DNA from: NORP240 sp942492445
GTDB lineage: Bacteria > Pseudomonadota > Gammaproteobacteria > Pseudomonadales > Pseudohongiellaceae
NCBI GenBank assembly: GCA_942492445.1
Contig: CALOEW010000035.1
Span: forward strand, 1-48,038
Direction: 5' to 3'
Length of the DNA: 48,038 nucleotides
A program made the translations under genes and the position numbers. This document shows, in pieces, positions 1 through 7,807 of this stretch (position 1 is its first letter; each line of letters begins with the position of its first letter). Under the pieces are notes generated by a model that had not been told where the DNA came from, did no database searches, and worked only from the letters and a program-made list of their open reading frames with translations.

Positions 1-1153
1 AGAACCAAGCCAATTGCCCTTGTTCAAGTTCATCCGGCCTGACAGGATCACCTCTCAGTAGCTCAATCAAGTGCGTTTGTCGAACAGATTCGTCTGCAAT
101 AGGCGATAGATTTTCTGCGAACAATCTCGTAAGCCAGACTGAAATTTGATGATCGACAGTAACAGATAAACACACATGGCGATCCATAATTTGTGTCATC
201 ACCGCGTTTTTGCTGGTACCGAAAAACTTTTTGATCTTCAGGTTCTGTTTGATCCACTTAAAGAACAGTTCGACTTCCCAGCGGGACTTGTAGATATCCT
301 GGTAGTAGTCTTCGCGGCCAAAGGAGAAATTGTTGGTCAGGAATACGTAATCGCTTGCCCGTTTCCGGATCACGATAACCAATTCGACGTAGCGGGATCG
401 GGCGCTGTAGCAGTCTGGCTAATGATAAATTCGATCGTTTGATCACTGGTGAGCCCCTTGGAAAACAAAACACCCCTGCGCTCCGCAACACGATACTTAG
501 CGTTCGTTTTCAGACGGGTAACGAAAGAAATGTCTTTGTCAGTCAAGCTCTTATATAAACCGTAATCATTATACGCCTTGTCCATAGCAACTATGCTGCC
601 TGCGGAAGATTCAGTCTTCGGGCGATATTCACGTCATGGGCATTCGCTTCGGTGATCCGGACCAATTCCGGAATCATACCCTGCTGATTCAGACCAACGT
701 GTAGTTTGACGCCGCTCTTGGTGCTTCGAAATTCTGCCCAGGGAAGACTGACAGGCACAGATCAATAGTGCTCAAATCAAGGGCATACAGCGGATTCTTG
801 AAGCGGAATTTATGCGAGCGTTAACGACTGGCTACGCTGAAGTAGCTTACCAAACAAGCTTTCTGCTAGAGCTGGTAGGGTTTGTCGTTATTGATTCGAG
901 ACAAGGTGGTTTTAGTCCAGCAATCGACTGCCGAGCGTGGTACGAATGATGAGCCTGATGAAGAGAGTGAACTGATTATATCCCACTAGCTAGCGGCCAA
1001 CCAAGTTGTCTGAACGTGAGAGCAACAAATTGGTCCCAGCGGGGAAACTTTGCGGAATGAACGCCCGCTATGGTGCTGTTTTGCCAGTGATTCAAATTCA
1101 TGTCTCGGAATCAGTTTCATGAATTGAGCGATTACCGTATTATTATGTGCCAT
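1..1153 (-). pseudogene. Decayed IS4-family transposase (insertion sequence remnant)
   Basis: Pieces of one IS4-type DDE transposase can be read in order on the minus strand, but in different frames. The N-terminus starts at the ATG at 1153 (MAHNNTVIAQF, then LIPRHEFESLAKQHHSGRSF). The middle block at about 585-430 carries the second catalytic Asp region (MDKAYNDYG) followed by SFVTRLKTNAKYRV and LTSDQTIE. The C-terminal part (RRIGYRDPETGKR, then SRWEVELFFKWIKQNLK with the catalytic Glu) lies near 400-200. It runs to the window edge with a C-terminus like GQLAWF. At least three frameshifts separate the blocks, so no functional transposase can be made. The family match rests on remembered IS4 family sequences. 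The element sits against a truncated dehydrogenase gene, which it presumably interrupted. Confidence 0.85.
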
Positions 1154-1224
1154 GGCCTGACTATTTCCTTTATTCACCAAGGGGTTGTGGTAAACCTCAT
1201 TGTAACAAAATCAAGGGGTTTTCA

Positions 1225-1422
1225 GGCCTACTTATTCACCCGCTAACGAGTGAGTGGATGGGTGATGACAAAGTGGAAAAGCTCAAGGCCATGACCGCAG
1301 GCAACGTGATCAAGCGGCCGGGGAGGCCGGAAGAAGTGGCGCAGGGCATTCTGTTTGCCATGGAGAATGAATTTGTCACCGGGACAACCGTTGATGTCGA
1401 CGGCGGTCGACTTCTCAGTTGA
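1225..1422 (+). pseudogene. C-terminal fragment of a short-chain dehydrogenase/reductase
   Basis: About 65 residues are typical of the C-terminal end of classical SDR enzymes: PLTSEWMGDDKVEKL, then GRPEEVAQGILFAMEN, then the near-terminal FVTGTTVDVDGG signature. The Rossmann nucleotide-binding half and the catalytic Ser-Tyr-Lys are absent, because the upstream sequence is the 5' end of the IS4 remnant. The stop is the TGA at 1420-1422. No start codon or ribosome site belongs to this fragment, so it is probably not expressed as a useful protein. It precedes the nitroreductase by 22 bases and may once have shared its transcript. The exact junction with the IS is uncertain by a few tens of bases. 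Confidence 0.75.
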
Positions 1423-1444
1423 GAACCAGGGCAATCTGGAGCGA

Positions 1445-2152
1445 ATGATGTCTCAGAAAGTTGTAAAGCGGGAGAGTACGGACCCGCAGATGAGCCTGAT
1501 AGAAGCAATTCAAAAACGACGTTCAGTGCGGGGCTACCTCGACAGGGAAGTTTCCCCTGCCGTGCTGGAGCGTATTTTCGAAATCGCCCAGCGGTCTCCG
1601 TCCAACTGCAACGTACAGCCCTGGAAGGTTTACGTGGCCAGTGGCGCGCTGAAGCAAACGCTGAGCGAAAAAATGGTGGATTTGACCCGCGAAGGCGTGA
1701 CTCCGAACCCGGATTTTCCTTTTCGCGGGGATTTTGAGAATGACTATCGACGACGGCAGGTTGAGTGTGCGGTCGCTCTCTATTCGGAGATGGGAATCGA
1801 GCGCCACGATCTCGAAGGGAGGCAGCGTGCAGTACTGCGAAATTTTGAATTTTTCGATGCACCGCACATGGCATTCGTGGGCATGGATCCGGCTTTCGGC
1901 ACTACCGTGGCCATTGATGTCGGCATGTGGGCACAGACCCTGATGCTGACTCTGGTGGCGTTCGGGTTGGCCAGTTGCCCGATGGCGACAATGCGCAACT
2001 ACCCGGACCTGGTGCGCGATGCTTTCGGTATTCAGGACGGCACCAGAATTCTGTTTGGAATCGCCTTTGGCTACGAGGATCCCGGCGTGCCAGCCAATCG
2101 TACCGTCACCAGCCGGGACCCGATTGGCACCAACGTCGTGTTCAAGTCATAA
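1445..2152 (+). CDS. Nitroreductase-family FMN-dependent oxidoreductase
   Basis: This is a 235-residue protein of the nitroreductase/flavin reductase fold, which uses FMN and NAD(P)H to reduce nitro groups, quinones or related electrophiles in the cytoplasm. The N-terminus has the phosphate-binding signature IQKRRSVRGYLDREV, followed by RSPSNCNVQPWKVYV. A later segment, VGMWAQTLMLTLVAFGLASC, matches the conserved helix before the second FMN-contacting region, and ILFGIAFGYEDP is the usual C-terminal strand. The chosen ATG at 1445 has a GGAG ribosome site five bases upstream. A longer in-frame reading only overlaps the dehydrogenase fragment. The physiological substrate cannot be told from sequence. 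The next gene begins 32 bases downstream and could be co-transcribed. Confidence 0.88.
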   Translation: MMSQKVVKRESTDPQMSLIEAIQKRRSVRGYLDREVSPAVLERIFEIAQRSPSNCNVQPWKVYVASGALKQTLSEKMVDLTREGVTPNPDFPFRGDFENDYRRRQVECAVALYSEMGIERHDLEGRQRAVLRNFEFFDAPHMAFVGMDPAFGTTVAIDVGMWAQTLMLTLVAFGLASCPMATMRNYPDLVRDAFGIQDGTRILFGIAFGYEDPGVPANRTVTSRDPIGTNVVFKS

Positions 2153-2184
2153 TACGCCGGAAAAAAGAACAGGCAGGCTTTTCG

Positions 2185-2664
2185 ATGAGTTTTAAACCCG
2201 TCATTTTGATTTACGACCTGAACAATGCGCTGGTGGATGAAATCGCGGCTACTGTGGGTGCAACCGGACTGTATACCTGCATCAATACCTACAATGAAGC
2301 GAATGCATTCGACGTGGTACGCCAGTACAACCGAGGATTCGGATTTCTTACCAACAGACTGTCCTGCATCATCACCGGCTGGAACAACCACAGAAAACGT
2401 CGTGACCAGTTCCTTTTTAAACTGCGTGAGCTGGAACGACGTTACCCGGTTCGAAAACCGACTCCCGTAATCATGGTGACCGAGGATCATTTGCTGGAAT
2501 TGCGCAAGCTGGCTCTGGACCCGCTCGACGGCAATGCAGCAGCCTACCTGCATGCCGACAATTTCAAAGGCGTCATTACCGACGTACTGCACAAAATTGT
2601 CTACGAGGAAAAATCCAGTGAACTGGGAGAAGAGGCTTTCAGGGCGCTAACCGGTGAAGAGTGA
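2185..2664 (+). CDS. Hypothetical protein with receiver-like fold
   Basis: A 159-residue soluble protein I do not recognise as a named family. Its pattern of alternating strands and helices resembles a response-regulator receiver. The first strand is PVILIYDLNN, a middle strand is LSCIITGWNNH where a phosphoacceptor Asp would be expected, then come TPVIMVTEDH and AAYLHADNFKGVITDVLHK. The position after the third strand is Thr-Gly-Trp rather than Asp, so if it is a receiver it is a non-phosphorylatable one. No DNA-binding or enzymatic output domain follows. The ATG at 2185 is chosen because the reading frame upstream overlaps the nitroreductase. The fold assignment is inference; a structure prediction would settle it. 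Confidence 0.6.
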   Translation: MSFKPVILIYDLNNALVDEIAATVGATGLYTCINTYNEANAFDVVRQYNRGFGFLTNRLSCIITGWNNHRKRRDQFLFKLRELERRYPVRKPTPVIMVTEDHLLELRKLALDPLDGNAAAYLHADNFKGVITDVLHKIVYEEKSSELGEEAFRALTGEE

Positions 2665-3042
2665 CCCACTTTGCCCGGGAGGTGACGGGCCGCGCACGGG
2701 GAAACCGCCGTGGGCCCGGTTACAGCCGACAGGCGCCGGATACCGCAGCAGGCGTCGTGGTTCGCAGTTGACCCATTATTCTTTCGGGCGTAGCATGCCT
2801 GGTCACGGCGATCAGGTCCGCCTCACTGGCGCGCAGGCGCCTGCCGGGATCAGGGCCAGCAGGGACATTTTGTTTCGAATCGTTGAGTTTATCGCACCAG
2901 AACCCGGCGTTTGCCTGGTGGAAATATATCGTGGTGGCAACTGCTGGCGGCTTAAGTGCTGCACAGCTTTGCCGGTATTCAAGTCTCAATTCGAGATACT
3001 CTCGATAGCCGAAAAAATGAAAAAGTCAGGGAGGTTTATCCA
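2665..3042. other. Intergenic region without a recognised gene
   Basis: A 378-base GC-rich stretch lies between the receiver-like gene and the exported FAH-family gene. Short open frames exist on both strands but none has a ribosome site, a family match or convincing composition. A good Shine-Dalgarno (GGGAGG, about 3028-3033) at its right end belongs to the gene starting at 3043. The promoter of that gene presumably lies here, but I see no clear -35/-10 pair. Confidence 0.4.
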
Positions 3043-3873
3043 ATGAAGCTGTTTATTTCGAAGTGTGCAGCAGCCGTTGCCGCACTTGTGTTGGTTGCCA
3101 GTGCCGGTGCGCAGTCGCCGACCTTTGTCCGCTATTCGCAGGACGATGGCGAGATTCACTGGGGCATGGTTCACGACGACGGTATCTATCAACTCGCCGG
3201 GGCGCCCTACAATACAATGGACCACACCGGCGTTATCGTTCAGCGCGAGGATATCCGCCTGGAAGCACCGGTTGATCCAAAGCTGGTGTTCATGACCGCA
3301 TTCAATTTCCGCAGCCATATCAGTGGCGATCCGGCCGAGTATCCCGGTCTTTTCATCATTCCGGCAAATTCCATCGTCGGCCCGGAAGATCCTATTGTGC
3401 GGCCGGCCGACTCGACCAACCTGCACTATGAAGCGGAAATGGCAATCGTGGTCGGCAAGCGGGCCGAAAATGTGCCCGTCGAGGAGGCAGGAGACTACAT
3501 CTTCGGCATAACCGGCGGTAACGACGTCAGCGAAAGAAGCTGGCAATTCAATGACATCCAATGGGTGCGCGCCAAAGGCAGCCGTGGTTTCAATGCGGTC
3601 GGTCCGGTCCTGGTGCAGGGCGCCGACTACGCGAACACCCAGATTACCGGCCGCCTCAATGGCGAGGTGGTTCAGGGCGAGAACAGCTCCGACCTGATAT
3701 TCAGCATGGAGGAAATGCTCAGCTACATTTCCCAGTATTTCACCCTGGAGCCGGGTGACATGATCTGGTCGGGTACCATGGGCAGCACCCGGGCGATGGT
3801 GCCGGGCGACGTGTACGAAGTGGAGCTGTCCGGGGTTGGTGTGCTGCGAAACGAGGTTGTCCAGGGCAAGTAG
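3043..3873 (+). CDS. Exported fumarylacetoacetate hydrolase (FAH) family protein
   Basis: A 276-residue protein with a Sec signal peptide (MKLFISKCAAAVAALVLVAS, cleavage near GAQS) followed by the FAH/2-hydroxyhepta-2,4-diene-1,7-dioate isomerase fold. Metal-binding acidic residues are visible in HYEAEMAIVVGK (two Glu) and GGNDVSER (Asp). The C-terminal region has SSDLIFSMEEMLSYISQYF, then LEPGDMIWSGTMGS, the usual family ending. These enzymes normally act in the cytoplasm on aromatic-degradation intermediates by cleaving C-C bonds or tautomerising beta-diketo acids. A periplasmic copy is unusual and its substrate is unknown. The ATG at 3043 is supported by GGGAGG nine bases upstream and by the signal peptide. 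A strong terminator follows at 3901. Confidence 0.85.
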   Translation: MKLFISKCAAAVAALVLVASAGAQSPTFVRYSQDDGEIHWGMVHDDGIYQLAGAPYNTMDHTGVIVQREDIRLEAPVDPKLVFMTAFNFRSHISGDPAEYPGLFIIPANSIVGPEDPIVRPADSTNLHYEAEMAIVVGKRAENVPVEEAGDYIFGITGGNDVSERSWQFNDIQWVRAKGSRGFNAVGPVLVQGADYANTQITGRLNGEVVQGENSSDLIFSMEEMLSYISQYFTLEPGDMIWSGTMGSTRAMVPGDVYEVELSGVGVLRNEVVQGK

Positions 3874-3900
3874 TCGCTGCTGGCAGATTGGTTTAAAAAG

Positions 3901-3933
3901 CCGGGTTGATGCGAATCGACCCGGTTTTTTTTT
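3901..3933 (+). terminator. Rho-independent terminator after the FAH-family gene
   Basis: A 10-bp stem (CCGGGTTGAT / ATCGACCCGG, one G-U pair) with the loop GCGA is followed directly by nine T. It starts 28 bases after the stop at 3873. An A-run just upstream (3895-3899) gives it some potential on the other strand, where the next gene ends at 4063. Confidence 0.93.
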
Positions 3934-4062
3934 GCGGAGCCATTTTTCAGAAACCGCATGGCTCGGCGTTACCTGTAATCGGAAGTTCGCCGTGTCCCTT
4001 TATCGAAGTCAACAGGGTTGCGTCTTACTCAGTGGAGGCCTGCTGTTGATGCGTGATTCCCG

Positions 4063-4563
4063 TCACCTGTTCCGAGCTTGTGCTACTGTAGCCGATTTTG
4101 CCGATTCCACCACGGAAACAAACTCATCTGAGAAGATGGTTTGATCCTGCTCTCCTTTCCACCATGCATCAAAAAACGGATCGGTAACGAGTCTGGCAGC
4201 CCAGGACACCCGTTTTTCCCATATGCCGGGCTCCAGCAGTCCGTACTTATAGAGAAAGTACTGACCTTCCAGCCGCTGAAAAACGGACCGATAGAGGGCA
4301 TGAATACGAAATCTTGAATCCAGGGGGATGGACGAGTTGTCCACATCTGGATCAAAAACCCGAATCAGGTCGGTGCGAAACGCATCAGGCAGAGTTGCCA
4401 CCAGATCGTTGATTTCAGCCCATGAATGCGTGGCCTGAAAATTGGCGCTGGCCCGCTCGGTGCGGGTACTGGAACGAATCTGCATGGACAGGAACAGAAA
4501 CGAGACTACGACGGCTACTGCCCCGGTTATCTCTCCGATTGCTCCAATTGCATCCCAGTTCAC
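4063..4563 (-). CDS. Hypothetical protein with one N-terminal membrane segment
   Basis: A 166-residue protein whose N-terminus (MNWDAIGAIGEITGAVAVVV, then SFLFLSMQIRSS) is a single transmembrane helix followed by a mostly helical soluble part rich in Trp and Phe. Two other proteins in this window, at 7212-7738 and 11277-11771, share the same design: a short start, one helix of the type VVxSLIFxxxEIR, then a helical domain with conserved aromatic and acidic residues. I know similar proteins as uncharacterised families in marine proteobacteria and do not assign a function. It probably sits in the inner membrane with the larger part in the cytoplasm. It ends 130 bases from the terminator at 3901-3933 and lies 37 bases downstream of the VOC gene on the same strand. 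Confidence 0.75.
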   Translation of the reverse strand: MNWDAIGAIGEITGAVAVVVSFLFLSMQIRSSTRTERASANFQATHSWAEINDLVATLPDAFRTDLIRVFDPDVDNSSIPLDSRFRIHALYRSVFQRLEGQYFLYKYGLLEPGIWEKRVSWAARLVTDPFFDAWWKGEQDQTIFSDEFVSVVESAKSATVAQARNR

Positions 4564-4600
4564 TACGCTTCCCGTTTTGATCGCTCAGCTATCATTGCAT

Positions 4601-4978
4601 TCAGTCATTCTGGATCATGCAGAACGCATTGAGCTTGTTGCCGTCAAGGTCGCGGAAATAACCGGCATAGAAGTTCTCTCCGCGGGGGCCCGCCGGCCCT
4701 TCGTCCCGGGCGCCCAGTTCGATGGCTTTGTTGTAGATTCTGTCCACCATTTCCGGACTGCCGGCGGCAAGCGAGACCATGACTCCGTTTCCCACTGTAG
4801 CCGGATTGCCATCGTAGGGAATGGTGACGGAAATCGCAGGTGAGTTCGGGTTGATTGTCCAGCCGATGAACTTTTCGCTTTCCATAAACCGCCTGGCGCC
4901 GAGTTCCGCAAGCAGCTGGTCGTAAAATCGGGCTGCCTTTTCGATGTCGTTCGTGCCAAGTGTCACGTATCCAATCAT
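4601..4978 (-). CDS. VOC-family protein (glyoxalase/bleomycin-resistance fold)
   Basis: A 125-residue protein with a single vicinal-oxygen-chelate domain. It starts MIGYVTLGTNDIEKAARFYD, the usual first beta-alpha unit, and ends with AGYFRDLDGNKLNAFCM, the typical FRDPDGNxxE-like strand where Asn-Ala replaces the common metal-binding Glu pattern. VOC proteins act as metal-dependent lyases or dioxygenases, or sequester drugs. With one domain it would work as a dimer. The substrate is not inferable. The start at 4978 is the first Met of the domain. The stop of an intact downstream-extended tag frame (4994) would lie 16 bases away, so the two genes may share a transcript running from tag. Confidence 0.87.
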   Translation of the reverse strand: MIGYVTLGTNDIEKAARFYDQLLAELGARRFMESEKFIGWTINPNSPAISVTIPYDGNPATVGNGVMVSLAAGSPEMVDRIYNKAIELGARDEGPAGPRGENFYAGYFRDLDGNKLNAFCMIQND

Positions 4979-4993
4979 TTATCGATCCTCATC

Positions 4994-5575
4994 TTACAAG
5001 TGAGAGTGCAATCGTTTGATTTCGTCATAACGAAAACAGTCTTCCAGGTGGTCGTTTACCATACCCGCCGCCTACATGAACGCGTAGCAGATGGTTGTGC
5101 CGCAGAACTTGAAGCCACGCTTTTTCAGATCCTTGCTCATGGTGTCGCTTTCCGGGCTGGTGGCGGGAACATCGCCGCGAGCGCGCCGCCTGCCGTCCAG
5201 GGGCTTGCCGCCCACAAACTGCCAGATGTAGCTATCGAACGACCCGAACTCTTCCTGAACCGCCAGAAACGCCCTGGCATTGACCGGGATGGAATAGAGC
5301 TTCAGGCGATTACGGATCAGGCCGGTATCCTTGAGCAGGTTTTCAATGGTGCCGTCCCGCATCCGGGAAACCTTGAGCGGGTCGAACTGATGAAAGGCCT
5401 TGCGGTAGTTGTCCCGTTTTTTCAACACGGTAATCCAGCTGAGCCCCGCCTGCTGACCGTCCAGGCAGATGAATTCGAACCAGGTCCGGTCGTCGTGGAC
5501 CGGGACGCCCCATTCCCTGTCGTGGTAATTTATGTAGACCGGGTCGTCACCCGGCCACCAGCAGCGTTGATTCAT
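4994..5575 (-). pseudogene. tag: DNA-3-methyladenine glycosylase I with in-frame amber codon
   Basis: The frame from 5575 to 5072 encodes 167 residues of Tag, the base-excision glycosylase that removes N3-methyladenine from DNA. Recognisable blocks are RCWWPGDDPVYINYHDREWG, GQQAGLSWITVLKKRDNYR, and the C-terminal KKRGFKFCGTTICYAFM. A TAG at 5072-5074 then stops the frame exactly where family members have Gln. Beyond it the same frame continues perfectly as AAGMVNDHLEDCFR to a TAA at 4994-4996, so the full gene would be about 193 codons. In E. coli Tag the zinc site uses Cys4, His17, His175 and Cys179. Here Cys5 and His18 are kept, but the last two ligands (His of NDH and the following Cys) lie after the TAG. 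The residue matching E. coli Glu38 is Asp. A CAG-to-TAG change explains it; sequencing error is possible. Confidence 0.9.
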
Positions 5576-6205
5576 GCAGCGCAGTGTAGCAGAGGATGGC
5601 CGGGGGGAAAGGATAAAATTCCCGTGTCGGCCCGACCGCCGCCTGCGCCCCCGCGCCGACCGCAGTCTGTTCCGCTGCAGCCGACTCAGAGCCGGGTCTG
5701 AAACCTATCCCACAATGCCACAGACCGGGCGGAACGGCGCTGGACAGGCTGCCGATGCGGCGCTTCTCAGAAGCTTTCCCGAACCATTGGAATGCCTTTC
5801 GAGATTCACAAATGCACGATAGGTGGCGGTAGCAAAAGCCCCACAGGTGATGCCCGGAAAGCAATCAAAATAATAATTAGGAAAGGAAGAAAACTATAGT
5901 AAACAAATAGATAATGGCGGTAGTTAATAAAGTTTATCAAGCCTCAGGCGGCCCCGGGCAGGAGTCGGCATGAGCCGGAACAATGCCACATCAGCAAAAT
6001 TCAACCCGGCTGCAGGGATCAACAGGACAAGCGAGCAGAATGAGACCAGCGGTTGCGATAAAAAGTGAAAGAAATCGGGACCCGGCCGGTCATTGTAATC
6101 AGATAACGTGAGTTCGTGCCCCTGAGGCATGCTTTACCTGATACCTACCATGTTGATCAAAGTCAGGGTATACCTTTTCTTCCCCAATAGGTCCTGACTT
6201 GCTCT

Positions 6206-6235
6206 GAGGCACTTCTCTGAAGTGCCTCTTTTTTT
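6206..6235 (+). terminator. Strong hairpin terminator upstream of tRNA-Arg
   Basis: A perfect 10-bp stem (GAGGCACTTC / GAAGTGCCTC) with the loop TCT is followed by seven T. It resembles a textbook intrinsic terminator on the plus strand, yet no plus-strand gene is visible within the preceding 600 bases. It may end a small RNA, or it may shield the tRNA from upstream transcription. Confidence 0.88.
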
Positions 6236-6333
6236 CGCGGGCCATTTCGCTGGGAAAAAGCTGAATGCTGCGCACCAATTGCGGCCATTCCAGGAAATTA
6301 CACAGACCCGGTGACGCTGAACAAAAGGGCGGT

Positions 6334-6339
6334 TATAAT
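6334..6339 (+). promoter_or_regulatory. Likely -10 element of the tRNA-Arg promoter
   Basis: A consensus TATAAT lies 11 bases before the first base of the tRNA, a normal distance for a short 5' leader. The -35 about 17 bases upstream is weak (GTGACG, 6311-6316). Confidence 0.6.
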
Positions 6340-6350
6340 CCGCACTCCAC

Positions 6351-6427
6351 GCGCCCGTAGCTCAGCTGGATAGAGTAACTGGCTTCGAACCAGTTGGTCG
6401 GGAGTTCGAATCTCTCCGGGCGTGCCA
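6351..6427 (+). tRNA. tRNA-Arg (anticodon TCG)
   Basis: The 77-base gene folds as a complete cloverleaf. The acceptor GCGCCCG pairs with CGGGCGT, with one terminal G-U. The D stem is GCTC/GAGT, the anticodon stem ACTGG/CCAGT has the loop CTTCGAA, and the T stem GGGAG/CTCTC has the loop TTCGAAT. The encoded 3' end is GCCA. The anticodon TCG reads CGN arginine codons. Its 3' half is repeated at 13120-13175 and, broken, at 14396-14519, which marks it as the integration site of mobile elements. It remains intact because each element restores the 3' end. Confidence 0.97.
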
Positions 6428-6428
6428 A
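6373..6428 (+). repeat. Attachment-site repeat copy 1 (tRNA-Arg 3' part)
   Basis: These 56 bases, from the D stem to one base past CCA, recur at 13120-13175 with one mismatch. Together with the adjacent integrase remnant this is the left attachment site of the first integrated element. Confidence 0.88.
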
Positions 6429-6452
6429 AATAAGCGATTTAGAATCAAGCAG

Positions 6453-6980
6453 TTATCTCGAAAAGGGGTAGCTGCTTTTTTGTTTCGCTGATCCTTGTGT
6501 AGTAAGGAATGTAGTAACGGGTTCCAACTCACACAAGGTTTCGGCATACGGTGACAGATGTTCCGGTGCCAGGTGAGCGTAGCGCTGCACCATCCGAATA
6601 TCTGACCAACCGCCTAGTTCTTGTAACACATGCATCGGGGTGCCGTTCTGAACGTGCCAGCTTGCCCAGGTGTGCCGCAAATCATGCCAGCGGAAGTTTT
6701 CAATACCAGACTGCTCTAACGCTCTGCGCCAGACTTTGGTATTGGCCCGCTTGATGGGTTTGCCATTAGAGGTAAACACGTACTTGGGATGCTTACCTAA
6801 TTCACCTTTGAGTAAAACGACTGCTTCTCTGTTCAACGGTATCCCGATTGGACGTCCTGTGTTTGTTTGTTCACCATGAATCCATGCTGCCCTGTGATCA
6901 AGATCAACCTGTGACCACTGCAAACGCGTGACATTGGTTTCCCTTAACCCCGTAGCTCTTAAAAAGCAGGTAATATCGGG
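6453..6980 (-). pseudogene. Tyrosine recombinase (integrase), C-terminal catalytic part only
   Basis: The open stretch encodes the catalytic half of a site-specific tyrosine integrase. The first catalytic Arg is in FLRATGLRETNVTRLQW. The His-x-x-Arg box is WHDLRHTWASWH. The second His/Trp position is in ELGGWSDIRM and the Tyr nucleophile in VQRYAHL. The N-terminal core-binding and arm-binding domains are missing. Upstream the frame meets a TAG at 6981-6983, and from 7003 the sequence is an end of an IS1182-type element, so a deletion beside an insertion probably removed the 5' part. An internal ATG at 6923 would leave out the first Arg. The gene ends 25 bases from the tRNA, the usual place for the integrase of a tRNA-targeting element. 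Confidence 0.88.
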
Positions 6981-7002
6981 CTATACAGCCCTCGCTTGAG
7001 CC

Positions 7003-7147
7003 AATATAAGAAGAGAAATAAATTAGTTCAAAAACCCACTGGCTTTGGTAAGCTGACAGCCGATCCAGCAGAGGTTGTGTGCAGCGCACTGAACGAGTCT
7101 AAATCGCAGAAAAAGAATTTTTAACACAACCTCGGCCAAGAGCGGAC
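7003..7147 (-). repeat. Orphan end of an IS1182-type element (inverted copy)
   Basis: Read on the minus strand, these 145 bases align along their whole length with 8345-8495, the left end of the IS1182 copy. Shared blocks include GGCCGAGG near the outer end and AATTTATTTCTCTTCTTATA at the inner end, with roughly 15% differences. It is the end of a second, more diverged IS1182 copy, facing the intact one across 1.2 kb. The rest of that copy is gone. Confidence 0.8.
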
Positions 7148-7211
7148 ATCATTGTGGTGCTAGCATTCTCTCGAACAGGATTCTTCAGCGATTGCTAATT
7201 CGCGGTAAAGC

Positions 7212-7738
7212 CTACATACGCCCACAATACGACACATCGACATTTTTGGGGGCTCCCGACTCCACTAACTCGTCGTAAAATAGGTCTACTTCATCTTCCC
7301 ATGGAGTAGTCCCTGCGCTTAACTCGAACCTCGGGCTCATGGCTCGTCTAGTTTCAAGATCTACTCGATTAAAGCCAGGAAACCTATATCTATTCATTGC
7401 CTGCACTCGGGCAAATCTCTCTGGGCTTGCTCCTGTCAGCCCTAAATTAGCTCTGAACCAAGATGTAAAATTTCTATTTGAATATGCAGCGATTAGTTTT
7501 TGAAAAATGATACTTTCATCCGGCAACAAATCCTCATCAAGACATCCTTTTCTCCATATATCCGCATGATCCGAGATTAAAGCAAGTACTGAAATCGTTG
7601 TATCTGACGCATTGCTAAACCCGTCAGATCCGGCTTGCAATCGTGCAATACGTAGCTCACATAGCCAACAAATATGAGTGACAACACAACTGATATTACG
7701 GCAGCAGTTTCTCCGAAAACTCCCAATTTCCCTTTCAT
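7212..7738 (-). pseudogene. One-TM hypothetical protein, frameshifted
   Basis: From the ATG at 7738 the frame reads MKGKLGVFGETAAVISVVLS, then LIFVGY, a single membrane helix of the same kind as in the proteins at 4063-4563 and 11277-11771. After that, two extra bases near 7658-7661 throw the frame. Past them the expected continuation ELRIARLQAGSDGF runs in another frame to the stop at 7212, with a helical domain of about 140 residues. A longer frame starting at 7811 exists only because of the shift and has no membrane helix. The gene lies between two inverted IS1182 ends together with the SnoaL-like gene. Function unknown. Confidence 0.7.
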
Positions 7739-7807
7739 AACTCGATTCGATATTTCTCAATTCGGCCAGGAACGGACATTCGAAAAATGTGGTCTGGCCC
7801 TGCCTCT

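Larger units (their letters stand above)
5576..6350. other. Long intergenic region, no recognised gene
   Basis: A 775-base stretch between tag and tRNA-Arg. The first 300 bases are GC-rich. The part from about 5860 to 5940 is AT-rich (AATAATAATTAGG and nearby). No frame on either strand shows a family match or a ribosome site. A 68-codon frame on the minus strand (6130-5924) has a hydrophobic middle but no other support. A strong plus-strand terminator at 6206-6235 has no obvious gene in front of it, so a short untranslated transcript ending there is possible. The tRNA promoter occupies the right end. Confidence 0.4.

Noticed and set aside
1236..1874. A 212-codon frame on the minus strand
   Set aside because: It is opposite the dehydrogenase fragment and nitroreductase, with no ribosome site and no family features.
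5072..5074. TAG decoded as pyrrolysine in tag
   Set aside because: Family members have Gln there (CAG to TAG is one change), and no pyrrolysine genes are visible. Nonsense mutation or error is simpler.
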